The notes under the pieces: model-generated
Database searches by the model: none
The model's input: the letters and a program-made list of their open reading frames with translations, nothing else
What the model was told of the DNA's origin: nothing
Origin: Argopecten irradians
Lineage: Eukaryota > Mollusca > Bivalvia > Pectinida > Pectinidae
Assembly (NCBI RefSeq): GCF_041381155.1
Contig: NC_091134.1
Location: 56,493,944 to 56,557,943 of the forward strand
Reading direction: 5' to 3'
Length of the DNA stretch: 64,000 nt
Made by a program: the position numbers and the translations under genes
Shown here: positions 49,700-62,550 of the stretch, piece by piece
Layout: every line of letters starts with the position of its first letter
How positions within the stretch are numbered: position 1 is the first letter of the stretch

Positions 49700-52600
49700 A
49701 TGCCAAAAATCGATTTGTCAGGAAAGAATCATATTCACAACCCTAAGGAGTTAGTTTATCTTGATTTTAAACAATTATCTATTGACTATGAAGAAAGTGA
49801 GAGTTGTACAGCTGAGCATATTATCTATAATTTAAAACCATCGTTAATGCTTCCTGAAATTCAAAGGTTTCTCCAAGACTTAGAACTTAAGATTGATTTT
49901 ACTTCAATAACAAGGACGCCGGTTACTAATGTGTCACCCATTTCAAAATCAAACAGACAGATACCCCTTCAAAATATGTGTGCTATGAAAAGGTTTTTGC
50001 CAAGGACTTTGGTGGATTATCCGTGGAAGTGTTTAAAAGCGCAATTCCAATACATACCAGATTTGTAAAACCTGACCAAAGAGGAGTTTACGTGCTCCTG
50101 AAGTCAAGACAGGTATTCACAACAAAGCAACTAGCAGCCATTGTAGAGAGTTTGAACGCAGAACTAGCGAGTCTATCTGCTTATGTAACTAAATATTATA
50201 AAGAGGTGAAAAATCTATCTGGACGCACACCTCTGGACCACGAAAGGCTTGAACACGTGTATCACAATGGTAGCAATGGGTCGAGCTCGGGACAACAACA
50301 ACGTAACCACTCCTTTGTGTATTGGGATTATTCAACAACTCCCATTCAAGATTTGGTTGAAGCAGGATTTACTGGAGTCGATCGAGTTTTACGAATAGTA
50401 GAATGTTTATCCTGTAGCCTGCGTTTAAGTGTTACTGACCTAAACGGCCGTCCTCCTTTAGATGTACATAGAGAATTATCCCCACACTGCCAGTTTCTGC
50501 AGTCTGTAAACCCCGGAATAACAAACAATAATATATCTTCAATCAATTTGCAGCCATTCAGATTAAATGAACCACCCCAAATCAGTCTGCCAGATAATGA
50601 GGTGGTTTATGAGGCTTCTCCTAAAGAGGGAACACTAGACATACATCGTTCTCAGTCACAGGAAGTCACAAAAGGGGTACAGACTGATGGACATGTAGAC
50701 AGCAGGACTCATGAAATACTATCCACGGCACGCATCTCTCAACCCTCTGATGAAAACGACTTTCAAACGGATTCGATGCTTATCGGGAATACGGAGGTTT
50801 CATGTAAACTGAGGAACAGTTATTTATATCACAAGACTGAAATAAACGATTTGAGTTCAAGGCAGGTGCACGACGCTAACTACGACCTGGATCATACGGA
50901 AGGAGCAATATCTAATGAGACATTGGAAACAGCTGGAGAATCAACGTTGCCTCCGAAAGCTCCTCAATACGCCCTAGAAACGTCCAGACGGGAAAGTTTT
51001 AACTCTTGGAATGGTAGACACAACATTGACCGTCTGGTTGAAGCTGGCCTTTACTACACTGGTATGTTTATACTTGTTAATAGGGCGTTATAATACAACA
51101 CACACAAAAAATACAGCCTTCATATTTTTATGGCTTCTTCTTTCTGACTGCGGCGGTCCTCCAGAGACAGCATGCGACAAGGGACATTCCGTCACATTAT
51201 ACTTGTATAGTATACACTTAGCTATTCAGTCGTCATGAATCTTGAATACTGAATACTTATTTGTAATGGAAACTGCCATTGTATGTGGGTTTTGACGACC
51301 TAAAGCATGTGGCGTACGTCTGTTGACCGCGTTCAATCCATGATTTATATTACATATTGTAATTTTATAACGTTTCTATTATTGATAAGCTTGCATTACG
51401 GCTTTCGGACACCATGAAGCATTATTGAATTGCCATAAATAAACCTTTGTAAAATCTGTCGTATCTCCGTACCCTTTTACTGTTAACTGTAAAATCCTTA
51501 CCTTGTAAAAACAGTTTTGAAATGGCCAATCAAATTGGTACTGCCAGAATCTTGACTTGGGACGAAATAGTTCGTAAAAGCTGTCCAAATTACTTTTGTG
51601 TACGTAGTCATCTCGCCTAAAGAGCACAGCTAAGCTAAATGTATATGTATACTTGGACGAAATGGCGTTATTAATTGATGTAGCAATGTGTACAAAATGT
51701 ATGTGATCGGAAGTACACGTAATAAAAAGGTCATCCGAACATGACCTTTTATGGACTGTTGTCAGATCCTCTATAGAACGGAGTGATTATAAGGATCTGT
51801 ATTCTAATCAGATTGGGAAAAATGTGGTTCTTCCCTCTTTTTTATTCTTTAAAAGCCCGTACAATATTGCTTTTTCCTTTGTATTCCTCTTTCTTAATAG
51901 GTGCTTTCTTTTGGAAAACAGTTATTTCATTATCTTGGTTTTCGTTGTTCGTTTTCTGACTTCTCCTTTCCACAAATCACTAACTGAATTTTTCTGTTAA
52001 CCTCTCATCACTGTATAACCACGATACTTTTATTAACAACAGGAGACCAGGACATCGTAAGATGTTTCCATTGTGATATTGGACTTGCTGAATGGAACCG
52101 AGATGACGATCCATGGGAGGAGCATGCGCGGCATAGCCACAAATGTCATTTCCTGTTGCAAACCAAAGGGCAAGCTTACGTCGACCACATTCAAAGGGAA
52201 TGGGCACAGGTATCATATCAAACACTGAAGATAATATTATTCATGATAATTGCATATTGAATAAATAAACAAGCATCAACAACAAGGACATCACCATTTT
52301 TTCATGACCTAACGTTAGTCAATCCATTTTACTTATAAGGTATCAAGATATAGTCTATCGATATATTACTAGCGATCTTGAGTAACCAATGTTACACATT
52401 ATAAATTTGTGGTAACCAAATAATTTCAGATTTATTCACCAAAACGACCAGAGCTTTCGCACATAAACCAAAGGCTGGAAACCTTCGATAACTGGCCAAG
52501 TGACTTCGTTGTGCAAAGTCCTCGACAACTAGCCACAGCAGGGTTTTATTACACTGGTAATTGACACTTATTTCTACACTTTGAGCTTTAGTATACATTT

Positions 52601-55600
52601 TAATGGAACAAGGCATCGACTGTTATATATAATACTAGAGCCTCTACGAATCGTGAGGTTTTATTTTAATACCCGTGTTGTGTTTTCTTTCTACAATTAA
52701 AGATAAAAAAAATCGGATGGCATAATTTACTGTTTCGCGACATTTTTCTGTATGGTATTATTATTTGTCTTAAACAAATTAGAATAAATTATTTATTTCT
52801 CCTTTCGGAGCTGACCTTGAGTAATTGAACATTCTGGTGAAATTTTAAAGATTTTCTCTGAAAAACTATATCAGGAAAAAGATAAGATACAAGCTTGTTT
52901 ATTTTCTTTATCCAGGCGTGACGGATACGGTTCGCTGCCACTACTGTGATGGCGGACTCCGAGAGTGGGAACCTGGAGATGTTCCTTGGGTGGAGCATGC
53001 GAAGTGGTTTCCTCACTGCAAATTTGTCCTTAAGATCAAAGGACTGCCGTTCATTGATCAGTGTGTAGCACAAAGAAACGTATGTATTCTGTATTCGTAT
53101 AACCTGAAGGTGTTTTTGAAAAGTTGTAAAGTCTTCAAAAAGCATATCAGTCGTTGCATATTAAAACTTTTGTCTATAATATGAAGTATCAAGTCAGTGA
53201 TCATCTCCGGTACTCCAGGGGTTCCGATTACTTACGATCTCTACACCTGGTCCTGATTTCTTGAAACAAACTTTTCTCCTAATATAACCTATATGAAAAT
53301 TTTTGACTTAAGTAAATGTTTGTCTTAAGTTTGTTTTGAGAAATTGGGGCCAGGACTATCTCATAGTAAAACTGGAGGCAACAGAACAGGCAATTTAATC
53401 CTTTGACGTATATCAAAAGAGACCTTTATAACGGTACCCTGTGTTTGACTGTGTGACCCTGAAGTAGGGCGTCGTTCTCTCTGTAGCCTTGAAAGAATTT
53501 TTTGCAGGCCTGATATTGGCTCCCCTGAGCTGCCTTCAGTTTTACTATGAGATAGTCCAGGGGTGTTGAGATCGTAATTGATCAGAACACAGGGAGTATC
53601 GAGGATGGTCAGTGATGTATCTAACAATATGTTCGAATGGGGATTCATATGTACAATATAACTTTATTTCAAATAAACTGTAGATCCTACATTCACCGAA
53701 TGTGAATTGTAAGTGCAATACATTTTAATTCACTCCAGATAGACTTCATTTTTAGAAAAAACATCTTTGATCTTATCGGCTAGGACTGCATTATGTAATC
53801 ACGTTTAAAATATTTTAAACAGCATGATTAGTTTCAAAGTCTACCTATTTGAGCTGCTAGTGATAGTCCCAATGGATTGTTTTTTATTTCTTGTTAAAGG
53901 TGATAGAGAATCCCGTTCCAAATAATGAACAGAGACAAAATGAAGTTTTACAGCGAATCAATGGTAAGCTCATTATACAATTAGGACTGTGAGAGATTTC
54001 TTTGTACAAATCAAATGTGTCTGTCGTTTGTAATTTTTATGAAAATTACCTACCATACATAAATGACGCTATCATATACTTTGTGATAACGAAAAAAAAA
54101 ACCCATAATAAGTGATATAAACAACAAAAAACAATAGAAATAATAAATGGATAACAATATTCTAACTTTATTTTAGCGTGATAATCATGTGAACTTTTTG
54201 AACGAAATCCCAGATGTTCAAGTTACGATTGAACATCTTACAACTTTCTTTAATATATATTGAGAAAGTACATTGTAACTAATGGTAAAATAATCTTACG
54301 GGACATTTAATTAATTACCGTTAAATATCGACTATCGCAAATAAATGTAATTTATCATTGTAAGATTTAATAAACATAATAAACCCAACCTAATTTTGAT
54401 GTTATATCTTTTACTGGACATACATACCAACTCAAAATATCAAGATATTTTTTTCCTTATTTTTGTGTCGCCTGCAACGCAAGGGCGACTCTTAGGTATC
54501 ACTATATCGGCGTCGTCGGTGTCGGCGTCGGCGTCCGGGAAACGGTTTCCGTGCGATAACTGAAGTATTTATAGTCCGATTTCAACCAAATTTGGTATAG
54601 AGCTTTATATCAATGAGATCTCAGATGAGTTCGATAATGGTCAAAATCCGTCAATATTTGCAAGAGTTACGGGACTTTAAAAACTTAAAAACAGAAAAAT
54701 CCATGGTTTCCGCTCAATAACTTAAATATTTATCGTCCAATTTCAACCAAATTTCATAAATTGTTTTATATTAATGAAATCTTGGATGAGTTCAATAATG
54801 GTCAAAATCCGTCAATATTTGCAAGAGTTACGGGACTTTAAAATCGTCAAAACAGAAAAATCCATGGTTTCCGCTCGATAACTTAAATATTTATCGTCCA
54901 ATTTCATTCAAACATTAATTGTTTTATATCAATGCGATCTTGGATGAGTTCGATAATGGTCAAAATCCGTCAATATTTTCAAGAGTGACGGGACTTTAAA
55001 ATCATCAAAACAGAAAAATCCATGGTTTCCACTCAATAACTTAAATATGTTTTGTCCGATTTCAATTTGGTATGTTGCTTTATATTAATGAGATCTTAGA
55101 TGGGTTTGATACTGGTCAAAATCTGCCAATATTTGCAAGAGTTACGGGACCTTAAAATAGTCAAAACATGGCTTCCGCTTGAAAACTTTAGTATTTATTG
55201 TCCGATTTCAACTAAATTTGGTATATTGCTTTATATCAATGAGATCTTAGATCGGTTCGATACTTTTCAAAATCCATCAATATTTTCAACTTGATTACTT
55301 CACCTATATTATTAACAATATTTTCAACTGTAAATAACTATTTTTTTTTGTGATGCTGTGCAGGCGACACATCCACTTCCGTGGAATTCTTGTTGTCTCT
55401 TAGAAATTAATATGCTGCATGACATCGTCATGCAGTACAACATCGATATTAAAACAAACAATTGGTTTGCACGTTTTCAATATGATCGGTGTTTTTTCAG
55501 CACCTCCAAGTAACGAGGAGAAATATCGTGAACAGGAGGAAAGGAATCCTCTCCGCACTGCAGCAGCACAGGCAATTATTGCAATGGGTTACTCAACCGC

Positions 55601-57779
55601 TACTGTCACCAAATGTATCAACGCTTATGTAGCACATACTGGTAAATCAATAAGTATATCATAAAGTTTCTATTGAAGTGAAACAATATATGATAGGCAT
55701 TGTGAAAAGGCTCTCGGTATTTTTTTATGTATTATTCTCATGCATATTGTCAATATATTTACAGCTTGTGAACTAGTGTTGAAGGCTTCTGTACATGCAA
55801 TTGTTGTATTATATTTTGATAAGTAGTATCCATGTGACAATCGAAAGCATTCTAAAATATTTACAGGAGTATGAATTCGATTGGTCATTTATTGAATTTA
55901 CTCTTATGAATCTATTATTTACAATATTGATTTTATGATTTTGAAGGAAGAAATTACCATTCATATATATTGTTTTGAATACCGGAGTAGTCGTACTAGT
56001 AAATATTCACCAAATGAATATAGTTTGTTACATCATAGTATATCAAGCTTAATTTTGTATATGTTTATTTTCCACATCACATTCGAAATTAATTTCTTAT
56101 AACAATGTTTTGATGGTATCCATTGACCTAATCTAAGCTGTTTGAAGATTTATTAGAATGAATAACCATGACATTGACATTTTTCGCTCATTTTGCTTTC
56201 TTTCAATGCCCACGGGAACATATTAAAAGTTGATATTTTACTGGTGAAAATTTCATTATCAATGATATATTCAAGGCGCGAAATACAGCACATCACGGTG
56301 AACCGTTTGAAAGCTGACAAAAAATATCACATTTGCATTACAGTTATATATTATCTTATGATACCATTCTTTGAAGGTCACAAAAATTTTGTTGCTGAAG
56401 ACTTGATGAATGTTATAATCGAGAGAGAAGATGATGGCGAGAAGCTATCAGATGACGGCGAGCAAGGTGAAAATGGTAAATATCTTAATTGTTCCGAATT
56501 GTGTTGTTAAAAAGAGTATTATTAACTCGTGAAATTTATACATCTAGTATATCTTTAAACGTATTGAAATCGGGAACATACTTTAAATACACTTTATCTT
56601 AATCGTTTATTTTGATGGCGGATAGGGATTTTCCACCCTTGGAATTACAAGATAAAACGCTAGAAAGAGTGCAGATTTTACCTGATGTTGTAACACATCT
56701 GAAGGCATTTTATACCTAAGTAAACGCTAGACAGAGTGCAGATTTTACCTGATGTTGTAACACATCTGAAGGCATTTTATACCTATGTTTTAGACCACCA
56801 TATACTTGTATCTCTAATAAAATCTATTTCATCCAATTTCGTGAATTTTCTCATCTTAAATGATATTACTGAAATGACTTTTTATCAATATTACATGGTG
56901 ATCGAACAAAGATTATGTAATTCACAGAAATTTTGTTATGGAATATGTAACCGGCGAAATACTTACAGATATTTGGTGTGTTTTTTTCAGATATAACTGA
57001 AGATGGCGAATTCCCATACGGTAGGTTGCTCTAGAGGACATTATGAAATAAGTTGTTTATCTCCGATTTTTATCAATACTAATATCTAGTATAATCATGA
57101 GATTTTTCACTGGTTCATTGGTCAAGTTAAACAACTTCACGTAACTATAACATTTGATTAAATGTCCACATTTCAAGGGTTGTGTTAAACTTCTGTTATG
57201 AGGAAAGAGAAAACACACCATTCTGAAGAGTGCACGACCACGAATCAAATCTAAGATGCTGGCATTACAATCAAGGCTCTACCGACAACATCAATCAGTT
57301 TGCTCCTTTAGTTGAGTGAATAACTATGATCAACACTGGTTACAGGATGCCGAGCTTTTAAAACACACTCAGCATTGTGTAGATAAATGAAAATATTGTT
57401 TCTTGAAATCAACGTCATTGCTTGATAACGGGTCAGAAAAAAAACAAAGGTGTGCAAGTCATATCATTAAATAAACTGTTCGAATAATATTAGAATCTGG
57501 AAAGCAATTAAATACAAAATTTTGTCTTCTTCTTCTGCTGTGAACATTTTCGATGTATAACTGAAATGCACGTTTAACCTTGCAGATGGTCCAGCTTTGT
57601 TTAAGATGAATGCAATTCTAAAAAGTGGTTTCATGTGTATCGACTGTATGACCAGGAGGAGACAAATTCTGTTCCAACCTTGTGGGCACTTACTGCTATG
57701 TGAAATCTGTGCTACCAAATCTACAACATGCTTACGTTGTGGAACACACATTCAAAACAAGCATAAGGGTTATCTATAA
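49700..57779 (+). CDS. Inhibitor of apoptosis protein with BIR, UBA and RING domains
   Basis: BIRC2/3-like cytosolic E3 ubiquitin ligase; BIRs bind caspases or IAP-binding-motif proteins. Exons: 49700-51061, 52043-52209, 52430-52556, 52916-53079, 53900-53963, 55501-55641, 56377-56475, 56991-57020, 57586-57779; from 49978 the joined frame gives 689 residues. BIR1 (about 50300-50510) is divergent, with zinc ligands C-x2-C-x17-H-x6-C and no GLxxW. BIR2 (50993-52172; [11 protein letters not shown]) and BIR3 (52497-53040; [11 protein letters not shown]) are canonical. UBA spans exons 6-7 ([27 protein letters not shown]). An acidic linker follows, then the RING (CIDCMTRRR...[12 protein letters not shown]...CLRC) ending YL. 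ATG 49700 has a good context, but its frame is one base off the BIR frame; the switch must lie between 49930 and about 49990. Polyadenylation signal candidate 58089-58094. Exact paralogue not assigned. Confidence 0.9.
54465..55370. mobile_element. TIR element of about 160 bp tandem units in an IAP intron
   Basis: Ends GTGTCGCCTGCA and TGCAGGCGACAC are inverted repeats. The interior is about five units of roughly 150-161 bp sharing CCATGGTTTCCGCTC, AACTTAAATATTTATCGTCC, GGTCAAAATCCGTCAATATT and GCAAGAGTTACGGGACTTTA. Starts with a GTCGGCGTCGGCGTCC-rich run. No transposase frame. IAP intron between exons 5 and 6. Confidence 0.85.
56655..56788. repeat. 67 bp tandem duplication
   Basis: Copies 56655-56721 and 56722-56788 differ at very few bases (GCTAGAAAGAG against GCTAGACAGAG, CCTAAGT against CCTATGT). 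Just before it (56622-56650) is a fragment related to the palindrome at 44001-44125. IAP intron 7. Confidence 0.9.
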
Positions 57780-60700
57780 GAGTACATGTGTATATCCGAA
57801 GAATGCCCGACTGATGGTGGACTTTCTCTCGTAAAGGTAGGACGTTGGGGACATACAACAACGGAAACCTTTCATGTTGAAATGCAAAACAATGGATACT
57901 CGTTTTGGGATTCCATTGACTATTGCCAAACAATAACTACGTGCCACCAAACGTAATATTGATTACGATATGGAAGACACATTTGAAAGTGCTAAAGAAG
58001 TCTCGTTCATATCTTGTGCACATTTCCTGCTGTATATTAATCAAACGATGTTCTCTTAAATATGTTTGCCGTAATTTTCATACTCACGAATAAAGAATAT
58101 GCTATCCACCAAAAGCATTTCACAATGCATTAGCATACAGTGTTGCGCAAAAAACAACCATTTTGACTAAAACAGAAGTCATTTAAAAAAAAGGGAGTAA
58201 CTTAAAATGTTTTTTGATACTATAATCTTTCATTTGTATAGCAAAGTATGGCATAAAAACGACCATGCTTAGTGAATTTTGATACTAAGCAATATCTTTT
58301 ACACATACTATGTTAATTTCACGTCGATAATCCTCAAATGATATGACTATTCTATGATCCAGAAGATGTCGCGCTTCGTTTAGAGGCCAACAAAGGCTAA
58401 TAATAAAATGCACGATTAATGTGAAAGAAATCGTGTGTGTAATGTGATAATTTACATCAGAAAGAAGCATAACCTGCTGGAAAAAAAGAAATTATGATGT
58501 AAAATATACAGTTCGCCTTATTATGCAGTTGTCTATTCGAAGGACGATCGTGGAGAGAAATAGGCACACCTATGTAGACGCCGTTAAAATAACTAACTAA
58601 CTAACTAACTATGTTTCCAATGAATACATAGTCTTGTGTGATATATTTTCATTATATGTACTATATATATATATACACATAATGTATACCGGTATACAGC
58701 CGGTAATGTAATGTAGACGTCTGTGTATCATTTATCTAGATAAGTTAAAAAATAACTTAATGAAGACGTACTTTCTGTCTGTCATATTTATGTCGAGAGC
58801 AATACACACAGTCCAGAAATCTGGCGAAGAAGAGGTAAATAAACCTCGAAAAGCTTAGGACGGTTAAACAGTGGAAAGAAGGCTACATGTAGATAGAGAC
58901 ACCGAAGAACAGAACCCGTATAGAAACTTTAAAAGCACAGGGGGCTTGTAAAGAGAGACGGGAGTGTCTGCTGTAGGTACTATAGTCCTTTATATTGTAC
59001 CTACAACAACACACATCCCAAACTCTCGTAACAAGACCCTGTGATCTAGCAAGCCTGTATATATTAAATATATTTGTAACAGTTTTGGGATAAATATCAA
59101 CGATATCATGCAAGGGCTATGCGGATCAGGTTACCATAGTAACAAAATCATACAAACACTCACACACCCCTCGGTATACTGTGGTTGTTTGGCGCTCTGT
59201 GTAACCTTCAAAGATAATATCTGATTAGTCAGGATTTTTGTTTAATTTTTGTCTTTTTGGCTGACGAAAGACATCTGACTGGAGTTTGTATAGACATCTT
59301 TTAAATATGTCAGAACACATGTCTAAATTAAAATCAGTATGAACTGATTATTTTCATATCGTACATCGCGTGTCGTTTTGGTACGTCTTGGTGCTTGTTT
59401 GAGCATACATATGTAGAGTAAGATTATCTTTTATCGTCGATAGATAGATAAATAAATCACAATATATTTTCAGTGTATTTTTTTTAATTATATTTTACTT
59501 TCATTGTACATTTTTCTGTTTATTTTACCTCCATTAATAAGTCGTAAATAGCAATTCCCTTTTATCTTTATTCAATAAAAATGATGTTTATATTTATTCC
59601 ATAAAGATATTGTTATTTTACATTTGCTGCGACCTACACTATAATATATGTTCCAGGTATGCAGATTTATCAGCTATACAACAGCTCTCATCGCGAGAGA
59701 AACTCAGGTTTAGTAAAATTCATTGAATCATGAAAAAATCTATATATAAAAATGTAACTGCATACCGTGCACCATTTGCTGTTTTGATTGCATAACAACA
59801 ACAAAATAACGATATTATTCTTTCTTATTTTATTATATCTCGTACCCCTTCTGTGACCCCACGCGGAAAGTTGTACCTGGCGGACAGTTGATTTGTAACT
59901 TCATAACGATGTTGCATATTTTTCTACTTCTTGATAAGTAACGATCTTTCTAATGCTTCAAAGGGATAAACACTTCTCTGTTGTAACAGATCGGAATCGA
60001 GTTTATAACTTTAAGCATTGGGGGGAAATAGATTTTTTCGAGTGAATTTGAGCGCAACTTATGCAGGACACCATCTTTAAATAATGCGGAGGGAAAGTTT
60101 TATGAAAGACATCATTTTGATTGAGTAATAGCGAAAACTAATGGACGCTACGATTGGTATAGAGTAAATGTAACTAAGCATTCTCTTTTATAGGCATATA
60201 TCTGCTGGTATCTGCTGATACATGAACGAAACATGAAACAGAGGTTGACGGTTTCTATATTGTAGAAGGTTGCAGTTGTAGTAGGTACTAGGTATTGCGT
60301 TACGTGCTTGTCTTCGTGTAAACACGAATGAAATACCGTAAATCAGTCTTGTAGCTTTGCATTGTGATTTGTGAGGGCAGAACACTTGTTGAATAGTCTT
60401 TGTCCTCACCATGAAAGGTGGGGACGTGATCGAGCATACATATAGTATTATGTTTGCCCGTCGTTCCTGATGTTATGTTTTGGCGAACTATTCTAGTCCT
60501 TAAAATATATCGTATGAGTCATCCTAGTAACCCAGAAGTCCCGAGTCAGATCCCTGGCAGAGGCAGTGATTATGTTTATATAAAATCATGTGCTCTGTTA
60601 ATATGAGGATTGAACTTAAGAAGAACTCCTTAACCTCTGTTATTGAATTGTTGATGTTATATGGTGTGACATAGCTGATCTGATATCCTCGATAAAGCAA

Positions 60701-61415
60701 AAGATATGTCTATCCTCAATTACGATATCCTGTCTGGATTGTTCTCGAGGTTTCGGGTTTACGTTTTATGTCACTTGATTGTAGACTTTCTATGCACTTT
60801 ATGACATAATTTTTATTCGCCTAATTAGTTTATTTTGACTTGTTAATTTTTGACATGGCATTGTATAATTGAATTACCTTTGTTTGTTTTGTATCTTTAC
60901 ATCGGTTTATAATTTCATTTTATTAGTTATAATTTGTTGGAAATTTACCGTTGTACACTCGTTTTAATCATGCAACGTTAAAGTCAATATCCTTGAATTT
61001 CATATGTTCATCAAAATGAGCAATGACTTTCCCTCCATATAGAATCAACATATTCCCAAGCTGTTCTTAGTCTGTGGTCAAACGTCTGACAAACCGCTGA
61101 GTCTCAACTTTTCAAGTCTTCTGTTAATATTGTTGAACATGATCGCTAACTGTTGTACGCAAAGAACACCTAATATACCAGGTACGAAAAAACAATATAA
61201 TGATAATTCATGCAATGCAAATAATGCAAAAAACTATTTGTTCATGTGCCGCATTCAAACACAAGTACGCGTTTAGGTGTTACTCACAATTTGAAATATC
61301 TAGGTAGATTCAGGATACCAATTAAAAGTGTTCCTTCCATTTATTTGCTTTTGACATGCATGATTTAACAGCACTATCAAGATGGAGTAGACATTCATCT
61401 CAAGTTGAGAGCACG
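57780..61415. other. Non-coding stretch downstream of the IAP gene
   Basis: AT-rich with an (AACT)n microsatellite near 58590-58611 and a TA run near 58662-58675. The IAP polyadenylation signal candidate is at 58089-58094. No other gene supported. Confidence 0.5.
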
Positions 61416-61700
61416 AGTATGGTAGCATATTTCTGCCATCGTGTTATTTTAGGTCGAGTTATATAACGTAACTTTGCAGAGATAATTATGTCGACCAGTC
61501 GAGTTATATCATGACTTGTTGAAATATTGATGTCGGCAAGTCAGCTTAAATTACGGGAATTCGACTTATATCCTGGCACATTGACTCACTTTAACACTTT
61601 ATGTTATAGCTCGACTTGCCGACATACCTATCTGGTCACAGTCGAGTTACCGTAATTCGATCTTAACTAACTCGATGGCAGAAATATACCACCATACTAC
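61416..61700. mobile_element. MITE with AGTATGGTRGYATATTTCTG ends
   Basis: The left end AGTATGGTAGCATATTTCTG and the reverse complement of the right end, AGTATGGTGGTATATTTCTG, match for about 30 bp and continue as CCATCGWGTTA. CACGAGTAT is present at both borders (61412-61420 and 61700-61708), a candidate target duplication that partly overlaps the repeat. Interior rich in GTCGAGTTATA. Ends about 90 bases upstream of the start codon at 61793. Confidence 0.78.
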
Positions 61701-61792
61701 ACGAGTATTTATACCGGTTATATACCCACGGAAGGTAACACCTAATGACATTTTTATGGGATCCTGACACAGGCGGCTAGGTCCGAGACGCA

Positions 61793-62087
61793 ATGTTCGA
61801 AGGATCCACTGACAAATTCGACTTTTCTGATATAGAGAGTAAGAAGAAGATGGGTCGCAATGACGATGAAGCAGGATGTCGAATGTCCGGAGCATCCGGA
61901 TTCCTTATGGTATTGTTAGCTATAGCTATTGCAGTGGGTGTCGGGCTTATCGTGCACTTTGCCGGGAATCAGAAGGAAATGAATTGCAACTGCAATTGTG
62001 GTCCAGCGGAGGGTGTGGCCACGATGGCCCCAGGGTTTCTGACCGAAACATGCAAGGCGTCAGCTGTTCTCGGAAACCAAGAGCTAT
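61793..62087 (+). CDS. First exon of an unidentified single-pass membrane protein
   Basis: The ATG at 61793 opens a short charged N-terminus (about 30 residues, ending ...NDDEAGCR), then one hydrophobic segment FLMVLLAIAIAVGVGLIVHF, then a Cys-rich stalk (CNCNCGPAEG). With no cleavable signal this suggests type II topology: N-terminus in the cytosol, the rest outside, as in membrane peptidases. The exon probably ends at a weak donor (tat|gtaatt, 62087/62088). An alternative is read-through to a stop at 62113. The downstream exons lie beyond the window, so the family cannot be named. Confidence 0.6.
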
Positions 62088-62154
62088 GTAATTTTGTTTT
62101 CTTATTCCTTTAAGATATATATATATACCAAAACTTGCGACAAGTTTGACATGT

Positions 62155-62550
62155 TAGTTTCTCTTCAGTAATATATTGATGAATTAAGCTGTGAAAATGA
62201 TTCAAATGAGAGACAAACATAATATGGTGGCTTATAATCATTAGTTACTACACAATAGTAAAGCACTGGAAAAATCTTTTATTTTATGCCTTATGTATGT
62301 TTAGATAGGAACATACCTTTATCTATCACTTTAAAATGATAACATGATCTGACCATATGTACCCATTTCACTGCACTGCAATTTAAATATCATTTTCGGC
62401 TCTTATTTATGCGTATTAAATCAGAGCTTGTGTATTGTAAATATTGTTGTTCTCAAAATGTTGGTAATTTTTTATAATTTGGAATAACTTATCAAAAGCA
62501 TTTCTTGATTCGTGGGTATGAAAATTACTGCACATATAACTTAAATTTTT
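62155..62550 (+). repeat. Dispersed 400 bp repeat family B, copy 3
   Basis: Aligns with 47640-48070 through CTTCAGTAATATATTG, GATGAATTAAGCTGTG, TGCCTTATGTATGTTTAGAT, TTTTCGGCTCTTATTT and AAAATGTTGGTAATTTTTT. In the presumed first intron of the membrane-protein gene. Confidence 0.72.

Noticed and set aside
49700..50068. Separate 122-residue gene upstream of the IAP
   Set aside because: It overlaps the BIR-coding frame by about 140 bases with no intergenic space; a frameshift within one gene is simpler, though not proven.
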